A DNA stretch of 64,000 nucleotides from assembly GCA_039105265.1 (NCBI GenBank), contig JAPFFF010000008.1, positions 1,736,001 to 1,800,000 on the forward strand, given 5' to 3'. Under the pieces are notes generated by a model that saw only the letters and a list, made by a program, of their open reading frames with translations, was not told the origin of the DNA and made no database searches. Numbering within the stretch: position 1 is the first letter of the stretch; each line of letters begins with the position of its first letter. This document shows positions 1 through 12,362 of this stretch, in pieces. This stretch comes from Tritrichomonas musculus (Eukaryota > Parabasalia > Tritrichomonadida > Tritrichomonadidae). A program made the position numbers and the translations under genes.

Positions 1-161
1 AGATTTGAATGGGAACTTTTAAAATGCTTGCTGGCTTGAGCTGTATTTTACTCATATGAAATGAATATTTTTTTAATTCACATGTCATAAAATCAATTTA
101 CCATTCAATTAGGGAAATTTACAAATACAAAAAAAAAAGGTTTCTTTATTTCAATCTAAAT

Positions 162-434
162 TTACTTTTGTTTTTTTAAGAAAAATATGCTACAAATTAA
201 AATCATGAAAATAACAAAAATAATTCCATATGGAATCTGATATCTCTGATTTTTTCGATTAGGGACCAGCATACTATTATCATATTTTTCATTTTCAATA
301 ATATTATCTAGTTCTTCTTCTTTCTTTTTCAGTAAAACTATTATATATTCTACCTCGTTTTTCAAATTTAGTTTTTCCAACGAAATATCATGATTAAAAA
401 AAAACTTGATTGGAGCAATGTTGATAAAAAACAA
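162..434 (-). pseudogene. C-terminal fragment of a tail-anchored protein
   Basis: This is a 90-codon open frame. It has a charged, probably helical segment (KKKEEELDNIIE, residues 37-48), then one strong hydrophobic segment near the C-terminus (GIIFVIFMILICSIFF) and a short KKQK tail. That is the shape of a tail-anchored or type I C-terminus, with no recognisable domain before it. It lies just downstream, on the same strand, of a broken BTB-like fragment at 621-1110 and may be the remnant of that or a similar gene. The family is not recognised. It could also be a chance frame in AT-rich DNA, although a membrane anchor with a basic tail makes that less likely. Confidence 0.35.
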
Positions 435-620
435 TAAGTTATTATATTTTGTGTTTGCTTGCTCTTAAATTTTTCCAAGATTGAAGATATGATAAGGAAC
501 ATACATTAGATCAATAGGCACAAGTTGGAAAAAAAGGCTGATCAACTAGTTTTATTTTGAAATCTTATTATGAAATAAATAAAAAAATCTGGAATCTTGA
601 TCGTTGAATATGATGCTTTT

Positions 621-1110
621 TCAAAGATTCTTCACTTTGGTTCTCAAAAAGTTCGTAAAAATGACTGGATGCAAATTCAATTTCTCTTGAAATGTGGTTA
701 CAATAAAAATGCTATATTTTTCATGCTCGCGAAGAAGTTTTAGGACGTTATCAGCTGTGATTTCAGAAGTATCTTCTTTGTATTGCAGTTCTATCGATTT
801 TGTGCCTAGGATTTCGATGACTTCCAAAAAAAAAGGGATTTATGGATTCAATTAGTGTAGTTGGCTCGAAGTTTGTGAGTTGAAGAAAGTGTGAAAAATC
901 GCCATTCTGATTTGTGTTAATGATAAAAGTGTCAATTGTTGGATCATTCAATTGAATTTTGCAAATAATTGGCGAAAGAAGATCTAAAAGAAGACGACTG
1001 GTCTTAAATTCTTTTCCATTGACAACAAATGAAAAATCTTTATCATATGTTTGCAGAGGAACAGCTGAAATACTTGAAGGTTTAAGAAGTACCTTGTTTA
1101 TTTGACTCAT
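621..1110 (-). pseudogene. BTB-like domain protein fragment, frameshifted and truncated
   Basis: The first 115-codon frame starts at 1110 (MSQINKVLLK) and carries the motifs DKDFSFVVNGKEFKTS and LSPIICKIQLNDPTI. These align clearly with the N-terminal BTB-like domain of the intact gene at 35965-37266 (EKDFTFIVNSKRFNTS, LSPTISKIHFNDPTI). The match continues in a second frame, 621-827 (EVIEILGTKSIEL against EMIEILGIEKIDL). The two frames meet at a run of nine A on the plus strand (about 824-832), so one indel there splits the gene. The coding sequence stops at 621 after about 160 residues, well short of the rest of the protein. This is a truncated, frameshifted paralogue; the homopolymer could instead be a sequencing error, but the truncation would remain. 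Confidence 0.75.
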
Positions 1111-3820
1111 TTTTGAGTCAATTAAAATATGCTGGTCTAAAACAGCATTTGATACTTTTTAATACCAAAGCTAATATTATCGGAGAAGAATGTATTTAGG
1201 ATCTTTAAAATGAAAAACAAAATCCAATAATCTATATTATATCAAGATTAATACTCATTTTATTTATAAAAAATATTCAACATTTATAGGATCTTTTTCA
1301 TTTACAATTTTAATCTTGTTATCTTTTTATGCCTAAACGATATTTCATTTAATGGAATAACCTGAATTAATCCAAAAAAAAATTTAATTAGATAAAATTC
1401 TTTAAAATAATTTTGTAATTCTTAAAGAATATTTTCTTGCATATTAATATTTAATTCTTTATTTTGGTTAAATTTAATTTAGATAATGTTATCCTCATAA
1501 CATATATTTTTTATTGATTCCCAATTTTAAATTATCCAAATAAATATTATAAAGGAGATAGCTTATATGTTGTTTAACTAAAATTTTCCATAAACTCATA
1601 CATTTTTATACTGATTATACTTTTTATTCATTGATGATGCTTTAAAGCATGTGAAGTATTTATTGATGATGATTTGAATTGATATTTGGTCTTTATTTGT
1701 GTTTATAATCATAATCATTCATTTTTTTGTCATAAATCTATTTTATATTTTTTAAAAAGAATATTTTTATTATTGGATAAAAGTTGACTATTCAAATCTC
1801 GTAAAATGTATTGAAAAAAAGAAACGTATACTTTTTGAAGAAATTATTTTTTCTTTGGTTTTCTCTCAAATAGGAAAAATAAATATTTGATTTTGAAAAT
1901 GAAATTAGAAAAAAATATCATTCATCTATTTCCATTCATAATGTTTATTATTTATTAAATGATTGATGATTTTAAAAATTGAATTTTTGTTATAATTTAA
2001 GGGACCACTATCATATTTTTTTGTAAACATTTCAATATTGAGAAAACTCATAGAAAAGAAAATTCAATAGTTGTTATCTCGGAAAAAGTTTAAAACTTTA
2101 AAATTTCACCATTCCGATCATTTTTGTAAAATTTTTACTCCTTTCAACTTTTAAATTTTTATTGAAAAAAGGGAATAGGCTTAAAAGAAGAATAGAAATA
2201 AATGATATGTAATTTATATAATTTATATATACCAAAATATAGCAAAAATACTCAAGAAATAATTTTTTTTAAGTCAATTAATTTTGTGATAACTCATAGA
2301 ATTTTTAACATAGAATTTGATAGTGGTCCCTTAAGTTTGATCTTGAATTTGTTTTTTTTTATTTTTGGAAGATTAATTATTCTTTTTCTTCCTTTAGGAT
2401 TATTAGTAAAATATAAAATAGAAAATAGAAAATACCTTGATTTTATTTAGTAAAAATTCAAGGGGAAAAAAAAAAAAAAAAGGATTATTGTTACTTAAGA
2501 TAAAATTATTATGAAAGAATGTATGATTCATGTTATTCCAAATAATTTTAATGAAAGATCATTATTATAACATGGCATATTTTAAAAATATAATATTCTA
2601 TATAATATTATCGATTCTTTTCAAAAAGTATATGTTTTTTTTTCATCTAAGAAAAAATTGTTAATATCTTTCAATTTTTTCTTGTGTATATTTTCAATAT
2701 TTGATACATTTGATAAGATGATCAATTGTTAAGATTTCGATTACATCTGATAAAGAAATTGAAGAATCAATAAAATTATATCCAATTAATATAGAAAATA
2801 TATATTTTAATTTTATTTTCATCATTGCTCTTCAAATTGTAGATTTTTCATTTTGTTTTTTAAAACAAAATAAAAAAAGAATTAAATTAAATTCATTCTG
2901 AATATACATCATATTTATAGCATATTACATTATTTCAATTGATTTCTTATTTGTTTTTTATAAAGTTTGAGAAATGAAAATTCTTTTGATTAAAAAATTA
3001 ATTAAGTTAACGATTAAAAATAATAAATCATCGATATATTTGTATTATTTATAATGATTTTTATCTTCTTTCTTTTCCTTTCAATTTGTAAGAAATTTTG
3101 AGATTTGATAAGACATAAATCATCATTTTTAAAAAATAAAAGAGGATATAAATAAAGACAATATATAAATCATTTATAAATTGCAATTTTCATGAAAATC
3201 ATATATTTCTTTCATAAACCATTGTTTTTTCGATAGGATATATTTTTATTGAAAAAATAATTCAAAAAGTTAATTTAAAAAAATTGTTGTTTCATTCATA
3301 TCTCAAAGAATGTTAGATTTCATTCTTCTTCTTATGATTATTAATATAATATGAATATACACATACATAGATATTCTTTTATTTTGTATTTTATACTTTA
3401 TTCTTTTTCTCAATCTTCTTTTTTATATAAAGGTTATATTTTTTCATTTTTTCATTCTATCTTTCTATCATTCATTAAATTATTATTATTCTTAAGATTA
3501 TAATAATATTGAAATCAAATAAGAAGAATTTTTATTTGTTGATAAAAATTCAAAATTTTTTTTTATCAAACAACATTTCTTTCTTCAATATGAATTTATA
3601 ACACTTTAATGAACTAATAAATAAGAAAAGGAAAAAAAAATTTGATATCTATTTCTTTTGAAAGTTTTATATTGAACTTTTATAAGATTTATTTAACATA
3701 ACAATCAAATGAATTCGATACAAATATATTCTTATTAGAAGTATATATGAATATCTTTAAATAAAAAACAAATAATCAAAATATCTTTAGTTGATTCAAC
3801 TTCAAAAAATTATTCAAATA
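1111..3820. other. AT-rich intergenic DNA
   Basis: I find no gene here. The sequence is dominated by A and T runs with stops in all frames. It contains the TTAA-flanked element at 1997-2334. An open frame at 2202-2450 has no domain-like content and overlaps that element, so I do not call it. A short open stretch near 2735-2905 ends in a hydrophobic segment but has no usable start. Confidence 0.6.
1997..2334. mobile_element. TTAA-flanked short inverted-repeat element
   Basis: The inverted repeats TTAAGGGACCACTATCA (1997-2013) and its exact complement (2318-2334) face each other 338 bp apart. If TTAA is the target duplication, the terminal repeats are 13 bp and begin GGGACC. TTAA duplications are characteristic of the piggyBac and Kolobok superfamilies. 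The interior is AT-rich and codes for no transposase, so this would be a non-autonomous (MITE-like) element. Two other TTAA-flanked elements lie at 16158 and 39845. Confidence 0.6.
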
Positions 3821-4395
3821 TAGGTAGGGAAAATGGTCGGGTGGTCAATTGAAAAAGGTCGGGTATTGAGCGAAAAAAGTAGAGTATGAATGGAAAAAAA
3901 TAATTCTTTTTCAGAAAAAAGTAAAGTAATCTTCAGAAATATTTTTTACTTCTTCAGAAATATTTTCTTCTTCTTTAGAAAAAGGTCGTTCTTTTTTAGA
4001 AATATTTTTTTCTTTTTTAGAAAATGACGAATTCATTTTTAGAAAAAGGTCCTTCTTTTTTAGAAGTATTTTTTACTTTATTAGAAAAACGTCGAACCAT
4101 GAATAGAAATAAAATTTGGGCTTTTTTAAAAAATACCAGTTTCTCAACTATAAAACTAAATATTATATTTTAATCGATCACCTGATCAGAAAAATTACTT
4201 TAAATATCATAATTATCTAAAAAAGAACGACCTTTTTCTAAAGAAGAAGAAAATATTTCTGAAGAAGTAAAAAATATTTCTGAAGATTACTTTACTTTTT
4301 TCTGAAAAAGAATTATTTTTTTCCATTCATACTCTACTTTTTTCGCTCAATACCCGACCTTTTTCAATTGACCACCCGACCATTTTCCCTACCTA
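3821..4395. mobile_element. 575-bp foldback element with 180-bp inverted repeats
   Basis: The arm at 3821-4000 is, by eye, the exact reverse complement of the arm at 4216-4395. About 215 bp separate them. The ends read TAGGTAGGGAAAATGGTCGG, and both ends are flanked by TA (3819-3820 and 4396-4397), which fits the TA target duplication of Tc1/mariner-type elements. Each arm contains degenerate internal repeats built on AGAAATATTTT and AGAAAAAGGTCGTTC. There is no coding sequence. The identity of the arms suggests recent insertion or gene conversion between arms. Confidence 0.8.
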
Positions 4396-4928
4396 TAATA
4401 ATTATGAAGATGACAATGATGGATCAAAAAAAAAATTAATTATTTTTCTCATTTTCTCTTTATATTGCACGTTAATACGTTAAATTTCTTATGAAATTAA
4501 AAAATTTTTTCTTTCAATTTTTAAATTAAAATATTTAACCTCAGTTTTTTATATATTATTATTTATATTATTTCTTTCAATTTTTCTTTGTTTATTATAT
4601 TTATTCTTATATTTATTTTTATTTGTTAAAATACTTGTTCTTTATTTATTCTTTCATTTTGTTGTTTATTTGATTTTTGTTTTCAATATTTTTTCTGTTA
4701 TTTTTTTGATTTTATTTATCTCGTTATCTCGTTATTTTTTCTAAATTATTATATACAAAATATTATCAATATACATATTATTTTATTTAAATATAATAAA
4801 CAAGTCATTAATAAATAATTTAAAAGTAAAAAACGAAATTTTTTAAAACAAAAAGTATACGTTTTTTTTTTTATATATCAGAAAAATGATTTCACAAATA
4901 TTTTGGTAATTGAAAATATTTTAAAAAT
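4396..4928. other. AT-rich intergenic DNA upstream of a surface-protein gene
   Basis: I find no gene here. The stretch is T-rich (4440-4740) and then A/T-mixed. An AAAAAGTA motif near 4852 and a TTTTTTTTTTT tract (about 4862-4872) precede the start region of the next gene. Confidence 0.5.
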
Positions 4929-4938
4929 TCACAAAAAA
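4929..4938 (+). promoter_or_regulatory. Inr-like transcription start
   Basis: TTCACAAAAAAATG puts a TCA element 8 nt before the first in-frame ATG (4939). Trichomonad genes commonly start transcription at the A of a TCA-type initiator a few nucleotides before ATG, so this supports 4939 as the start rather than a non-ATG codon upstream. Confidence 0.4.
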
Positions 4939-6306
4939 ATGATATTGCTCATTACTTTAATCTTCTTTGGAAAATCCAATGAAATAAATTCAAAATATGA
5001 TGTTAGACTCAATTTGAATTTGCATGACTGGTATTTGATCATTCAGAATGATTTCATAGAGTTTCGAGATGATTATAATTCAAAATTTAATCCAAATTCC
5101 ATTATATTTCAACAAAATAACTCTATAAATAAACAGATATACTTAAATATTGGGGGGTTTGCTGATCGAAATCAAAATCATAAATTATATATAATTTCAA
5201 ATAATTCAATTCCAGTTAATTTATCATTTAATATAACAAGTTTAAATACAGATGAATCTCATTTTGAAATATCTTTTTTGCCCGGATTTTTAGAAAATAA
5301 GGAAGTAATATCTCTTAACATTTATGTTAATGATCCAGACTTCTTACATTTTACCAACATCAGATCCCAATTTAATCTCAAAGTTTTTAATTCAGGGAAC
5401 GGCCAGCTCGTAGCACAACTATTGCCAGAAAAAGAACGAAAAAAGTTAATAATTTGCTACGGAGGGACTGAATGCACAGAGCAAGAAGATTTTTCTATCC
5501 AAACCGATGAAAATTATCTATCATTAATCGATGATAACAATTTTGAAAATGTTATTAATAATATTATTATATCATCCAAAATTGAATATTTGAAAATATA
5601 TTTTGCAAGTGAGAAATCGCCCAAAGTAGATTTCTCAATGATACCATTCAAGCATATCCAAAAAGTTTATATAATAGGTCATTCAATAGACAATCCACAA
5701 ATCATTAAAATAAACAATCAAGATCAAAACGAACTCATAGACAAAATTGAAGCAAAAAATGCTCAAATTGTTACAAAAAATGAAAAATTCAATACTAAAT
5801 CATCTTTTAAAAATGAGTCACCAAGAGCCTTAATCAAATATACTCCAACCGAAAACCAAATAGTTTATAATATGAATATCGATTTAGTATCAAATCCAAA
5901 CATAACGTTTCTCGTTAAGCAAAATTCAATAGATAGTTATTATACTGCTGAAGGAGATAAAGAATATATTATTTTTTCTAATGGCAAAGAAACTGTTATT
6001 GTGATTGAGAATGCAAGTTCAACATTCGACAAAAAGATTATAATTGAGTGCAATGTAGTGCTAACAAATATTGTTTCTAATAACATTTCATTTTTATTTA
6101 AAAATTGTGGAAATATAACAATTGAATTCACTAAGTGGGTAAAAAAGGAAGGAGAAAAAGAAGTAACCCCTGTAATGTTTAATTTTTACAGCGAGAAAAG
6201 CGAATCTTTAAATATCATTTCAAGTAAGAATAGATTGATCAAATATCGCCATCTAAACATTATAGATCTTGAAAATTCAAACAGAGTAGATAGAAAAATG
6301 AAATAA
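4939..6306 (+). pseudogene. 5' half of an interrupted secreted Ser/Thr-rich protein gene
   Basis: The frame starts at ATG 4939 with a signal-peptide-like N-terminus (MILLITLIFFGKSNEINS). The body is an extracellular-type, beta-rich, low-cysteine sequence. Around residues 170-190 there is the module LIICYGGTECTEQEDF, which recurs as VMCYESDECVKQDDF in the 9.5-12.4 kb frame, so both belong to one repeat family. The last eight codons (from 6283) are not host sequence: they lie inside the left end of an inserted element, and the frame stops there at 6304. Host codons end at 6282 (448 residues). Joining 6282 to 9477, with one copy of the 8-bp target duplication, continues the frame without a stop into the second half. 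The product is inferred to be a surface or secreted protein; its function is unknown. Confidence 0.75.
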
Positions 6307-9300
6307 AAATATTTCAGAATTTTAAAATGGATAAATTTAAAGTTCAGTAAGAAACTAACATATTGAAATGATCAAAATAAATAAATTAGTACCACACGAC
6401 TGGGAAATGATGTGAAAAGTTATAAAAAAAAACTTTCATAACTCGATGAATAAAGATATTATGAAATTTTAACTTAAATAATTTATTATATTTTTTGATG
6501 GTATAATATTATATTATATTTAAATTGATATGTAGTAAGATAAGTTTAGATATTATAAGAAAAATAGTAATTTCGTTCATTTCACTTTAGAGAGAAAAAT
6601 ATCGTACAAAACGCCCGGTGTTGAGATATTTTAAACATAACATTGTTATTTGATATTAATAATATGCGTATATATTAAAATGAAATTTTATCTATATTGG
6701 CCAAGAAATCTATCATATAAAATTTTAAGTATGTTTGAAATTTTTTGAAAAAAGTGAAAAATATAATCATGCTTAAAAGATCCATACAAACTAATATGAC
6801 AAAAGAATATTTTAGATCATTAATTGTTTTCAGACTCATTTAATTCACAAAAAAACAGTTGACTAATTAAGATTTATTCTTTTTAATACAAAAAAAACAT
6901 ATTTGCCAATAAAAGTTAAAAAGGTACAGATGCATCAAAAGATTAATAAATATTTCTAAAATATCATATTATTATGCAAATATAGATATATTACAAATAT
7001 CACAAATTTGTATATTCATGAAGAAAAAATAATATCAAAATAAAACTATTCAAAAAAAATTAAAAAAAAAGTTGATTTTAGAAATATATGAAAATTGTGC
7101 TGAAAATTTTTTCGTTTTACATTATTATTATAATAATAAAATTTATTTTCTATTTTAAAATACTATTTATAAATAAATTTCCTCGCTCAATTTTATTATA
7201 TTAAAGAATTTATATTTGAATGCACTTAAAACGCATATAAAATCTATTCAAAATATTATTTTTGAAAGATGTTTTCAAAATTTCTATGAATAACATGTGT
7301 AAAATATTTCAGCATTATTTTAATTAATTAAAAACTTAAAAAACATAAAAATATGTCACTGACTTAAAATAAAAAGTGCTTATTCATATAATCAAAAGAA
7401 GTTAACTTATAAATGAATTTTTAAATATTTAAAATTGATACCAAAATCCCAAATGGAAAATATATTCATAAAAAATCATTAAATTTATATATGCATAGAT
7501 ATATATCAGAAAAAACTACAAAATAAGGCAATTAGGTTGCAAATCTCATTTCATTTAATATGATAGTTTTTATAATAGGAATTATAATAATATTTTTTCA
7601 TTTTTCTTCCTTAAAAAGCAAAAACTAAAGAATTTATGAAAAATAATTTTGTTTATGCTTCCGAAATGAAATTGATGAGAGGTATTCATGTGAAGTGAAA
7701 ACTCGTTATTTGATTTTTTTATTTTTACTTTAATTGAATGAATATTTTATCTTATGAAAAAATATTAAGATTATTTACTTCTATGTATACAATACTGACA
7801 TTTGCCATAATTGGTTTTAATGGATGTTGAGAATTTAAAAACAATTTAAAAAATAATGTTTCATCTATATCTCGAGTTTAATAAAATATTTATGAATTAT
7901 AAATCAATAATAATATTTTATATTTGATTTATAAAATATATTCTATGTTATATATCCAATTTATTAGCCATATATAAATTTAAATGCAAATTTACATTAA
8001 AAAATTAAGAAAATGACTTATTTCTCAATTGATTTACGAAATAATTATATACTAATTGTACAATATAATAATAATAAATATTTAAATAAATTTTATTATG
8101 TAAATAAGTTACTCTATACTCTCATTTTAAAGAAAAATGTAATTTTATATTTTGCCTTATTTTGAATTATTTTTCATCGTATTTTGGTACGTTATTATTT
8201 TTTTAGTGACGTGAGATGATTATTTTCGGTGAAGTGAAGTTAATAGTGAAGTGATTCTTGAAAAATATAAATTTCCTCATTTTCTTAAAAATATTATTAA
8301 AAATATTTTTTATAAAGTAAAATTATTATGTACTATATTATAAAAATAACTTTAATATTTAATATATTGAAAACCAAAAAATAATCACAATACAAAGCAA
8401 CATATTATTTTAGAAATTCAATTAAAAATCATCGTTTAATTGAATTTTTCATTTTTTTTTGTTAATTTATCTATTTAATATATAATGTAATACTTAAATA
8501 TAAAATTTAAATAGTATATAAAATATAATATATATTATATATATAAAATAAAATAATGTTTTAATAAAAATACTACTAGGATAAAAAATGTTTATTATTT
8601 CAATATAAATAATATAATAACTGAAAAAGTTAAAAATTTATTAAAAATAAAAAAAATATAAACGAGTGTATCTCTAGAAAATAAATATTTTTTAAACATA
8701 TAAGTATTAATAAGTTATCAATATATATACTATAATAAATAATAAAACAAAATTATATATATATTTATATTTCATCAATTTTTATATAAAAAAAATTATA
8801 TTGCCTCTCAATTATAAAACGATTCTTATTCAGAAAAATAAAAATAGAAATATCTCAAAAATAGGAGTATAAAATTCTTATCCATTAAAGTTCATTCTTA
8901 GTTTCAAAATAAAAATAAAGAAAATATGATCAATATTACAATATTTCGTCAATTTCTCTACATGAATACCTCTAATTGATGCCATATTTATTGAATTTTG
9001 AAAGCTTTTTAATCGTTTTTTCATATTGAAAAAAAAATAAATCATCCTTTTTCTAAGAAATAAAAAAAGTATAAATCTTAAATTTTAACATAAATATATT
9101 TACACAATGTTAAAGATAATATGTTAAAATAAAAGGACCGGGCGAAATAGAAAAAAAGTTATAAGCCATTTATTTCATAAAATCCAAAAAAAAATAATAT
9201 TTTCTATTTTTTTTGTGAAATGCTCCTGATTTAATTTAAATTATCAAGTGAAAAATAATAATCATATGATATTATGAATGAATGTTCTTATTAGAAATAA

Positions 9301-9468
9301 AATTTCACAGATTTTAATGAAATCACATATTGTTATGATTACATTATAACTTTCTTTTGGGCGAGCCAAAATTGACAAAAAACTAAATTTCTGTTAGTTA
9401 TCAATTAATTAATCTATAGACAAAAAACTATTAAAAAACTTTCAGCCAATTCTTTTTCTATCTACTCT
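6283..9468. mobile_element. 3.2-kb element with 8-bp target duplication inside a gene
   Basis: The ends are perfect 16-bp inverted repeats: AGAGTAGATAGAAAAA at 6283-6298 and its complement at 9453-9468. They are flanked by the direct repeat ATTCAAAC at 6275-6282 and 9469-9476. An 8-bp duplication fits hAT, Merlin or P-type elements; the repeat does not begin CAGGG as typical hAT ends do. A second inverted pair, CGCCCGGT near 6610 and ACCGGGCG near 9136, lies about 325 bp in from each end. The interior is AT-rich with stops in every frame and no transposase, so the element is non-autonomous or degenerate. It splits the surface-protein gene at 4939-12362. Confidence 0.8.
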
Positions 9469-11331
9469 ATTCAAACATAACTGATGAATCATTATTTAAA
9501 CAATATCCGATAGCTTTTGCCTTTTGTTTGCAAGATGTTCCTTGCGATGAAAAAGAATATATTGGTCTTGATCCTGTTATTATACCAATTAAAGATATTT
9601 CTTCAATTGAAGGAAAATTTGATGAAATATCAAACCAAAATTTGAAAAATTTGATATTTTTCTTTGATGAAAAATCAAAAAATGATAATATCGATTTATC
9701 ATTTTTAACCGGAAGTGTTTTAGAACAAGTTAAATTCATTAGTTATGTTGCAGATGTTCCATTAACTGTTACAGGCATTAAAGGAGATGCGAAAAAAAAT
9801 TGGACAATTACTAATTGTACAATAACCCTTAAAACTTCATCTGATTATGTTATAGATGAGTTGTTTTCAAATTATGCTTCTATTTCAAGAGATGAAGAAG
9901 CAGTAAATTCAGTAATTACTATTAAGCATGGAACATATTTGATGAAGGTTGATTTGACTGAACAAGATTTAATTTTTGTAATCTCAAATGATTCCTTTAG
10001 TTTCAATGGTTATGATTATCATTCTAATGATAATCTTACAATGAAAATAGAAACGCAACAGAATGCCAATACGAAATTCATATTTAAGCCTGCAGATATT
10101 TTATCTGAAAAAACTGTTAATACAACTGATATTTGCTTGAATTTTGAGGGAACAGATGAAAATATTACATATATTCCAATATCATTTGGTGATTGGAGTA
10201 AATCTGATGGAAATTTAACTATTCTTATCAATACCAATTCATCTGAGCAAATAATTTTTGATAACATTCCTCAAAATTTGAATTTTGTTGTCTACAGTAA
10301 TGAAACAAAAAGCAATGTCCAGCAAATTTATAGCGATGCATCCAAGATTGTTATGTGTTATGAGAGCGATGAATGTGTAAAACAAGATGATTTTAGTAAA
10401 TCAATTGATAGATACACAACATTTATTTCATTAAATTCAACAAGTGATTATGACAAAGTAATCCAATCAATCGATACGAATGATTATGACAATAAGCCTT
10501 ATGACTACTTGAGATTAGTGTTCATTGGTAAGGAAGATCCTATTAACCTTACTTTGAATGATAATATTTCAGATAATTTTGATCAAATACAATTATATGG
10601 CTACAATAATGCTAGGATATTATTAGATGATAATATCAATACATGTAATTTCAAAGTTTGGGTTGTTCACCATGTTTCATTCATGAATAATTCTAATATA
10701 AATCACACATTCAATGAATTGATAATTATTGATACAGAACCTATCTTCCAAAATTTATTTGAAATATCAAATAATATATATATTGGAACAGCCAGATTTT
10801 ACTGTGAAGAAGGATACAAGGTGAATGGTCTTTCTGGAGTTGATAACATAAATTGTACAATATTTGAAATTTTTCCAAATATGGAAGAAAAAGATTACGT
10901 TTTATCTATTAGAGGCTATAGTTTTATTGCAAACAGTAACACTGAAAATGGTGCTGGAAGTCCATTTATCAATGCTCCCCAATCAAAGTTTTATTTTAAT
11001 GTTCATGCACCTTCAAATTATTCTACAGGTCATAAATTTGTTATATGCCGATATGAAAATCGACTGTCTGAGATTTCAATCAACCTGGAAAACATTAACT
11101 ATACTATTCCTTTTCCAGTACAATATACATGCAAAGATAACGAGTGTGATAAGCCTTTTACATACAAATTTACAACAGAAAATTTCACTGGTCTGGCCAA
11201 TGATTCTGAATTATTAATTGCTAATCAAGGAGAATGCAACTATGTAATTACTATGATAAATGACAAAGATGCTCTTCCAACTCCTTGTCCTTCAACAACA
11301 CCAACACAATCTTTTACAGAAATTTTCTCTT

Positions 11332-11742
11332 TGTCTTCAAAATTTTCATCTTCTGCAAAATTCACTTTTTCATCTATGTTTAGTAGATCGCTAACTTTCA
11401 CAAAATCATCCAGTTTTACAGAATCAACAATATTTACTAATTCTTTGAGTTTTTCCAATTCCAATCTTTTTTCAGATTCATTTATGTTTACAAACTCATG
11501 CCCCTTTTCTAATTCTCTCCCATTTTCTGAGACAAATATATTTTCTTCTACTTTGATTTTTTCATTGTCTTCGGTCTTTACACTTTCATCTTCCTTCTCA
11601 ATCTCAAAGTTACCTGCAACGGATGATTTTACTGAGAGTGAAAAATTTACAAGAACTTCTCTTTTTTCAAAATCATCACTTTTTACTTCTTCACACATGT
11701 TTACTCCTTCTTACCAATTTACTCCTTCTTACCCGTTCCAAC
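11332..11742 (+). repeat. Degenerate 21-bp coding repeat (F-S/T-x-S stalk)
   Basis: About twenty degenerate 21-bp units encode seven-residue steps of the form F[ST]xSxxx. The final units change to FTPSYQFTPSYPF. The region reads as an extended, probably heavily O-modified stalk in a surface protein. The opposite strand is open for 152 codons here only because of the repeat. Confidence 0.6.
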
Positions 11743-12295
11743 ACGATCAACCTGAAATTGATGATTCAAAACATGATTTCAATTTGAGTTTTGAATCAAT
11801 AAATATTAATTCAAATGGAATCATAGAAGTAGATGATGGAAAAACGATCAATTTGAATAATTCAAATGTTCCATTCATATCAGTTTTGTTTAAGAATGAT
11901 ATCACAGTGACAGAATCAGATGTTTTTTCATTACCAACAACGTTATATTTCATTGCAGATGAACCTAACAGAAGAATCAAGTTTGATGAAAAATTAATAA
12001 ATTCATCAATTGGAGTAAAAACAGATAAATCGCCAACAGTTGTATTGACAAATGATAAGACACCATTGAATATCATGAATTATAAACAAGGATATTCATG
12101 GATTGATATTGAATATGAAAGTGACCAAACCACAACATCATTGAAATTGAATGAAGTCAACAATAGTAATGGTTATTTGACATTGAATGTTGAATCTAAT
12201 ATTCGAAGTATTTCATTCACATCATTGATTATGTCAAGAATTTCATCGATTGAAATTAAAAACAAAAACAAAAATCAAAATCAAAATCAAGATCA

Positions 12296-12343
12296 ACGAA
12301 ACAACAACAACAACAACAATAATAATAATAATAATAATAATAT
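12296..12343 (+). repeat. AAC/AAT trinucleotide microsatellite encoding poly-Asn
   Basis: A run of AAC units passes into AAT units and encodes about 14 asparagines just before the stop codon. Length changes here would be in multiples of three and so frame-neutral. The frame stays open for a further 29 codons after the TAG at 12360, so the true C-terminus may have been longer. Confidence 0.7.
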
Positions 12344-12362
12344 AATGTTATTATTTTCATAG

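Larger units (their letters stand above)
9469..12362 (+). pseudogene. 3' part of the interrupted Ser/Thr-rich surface protein gene
   Basis: There is no in-frame ATG near the 5' end; the open frame runs back into the inserted element, and host sequence resumes at 9477 (ITDESLFKQYP). The first module, AFCLQDVPCDEKEY, and a second, VMCYESDECVKQDDF near 10350, match the module in the 5' half, with about 260 residues between them. From 11332 to 11742 there is a serine/threonine-rich stalk with F[ST]xSxx about every seven residues, for example FTKSSSFTESTIFTNS. A beta-rich segment and then an Asn-rich tail (near 12296-12343) follow, and the stop is at 12360. I see no transmembrane segment at this C-terminus. 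The rejoined gene would encode about 1409 residues. Potential N-glycosylation sites are frequent, which fits secretion. Confidence 0.75.

Noticed and set aside
824-832. Programmed frameshifting at the A9 run
   Set aside because: The downstream part is truncated by a stop soon after, so decay or sequence error is simpler.
2202-2450. Plus-strand open frame of 82 codons
   Set aside because: It overlaps the TTAA-flanked element, has skewed AT-driven composition and no domain; likely chance.
11240-11698. Minus-strand open frame of 152 codons
   Set aside because: It is the complement of the 21-bp stalk repeat and has the opposite codon pattern to the clear plus-strand gene.
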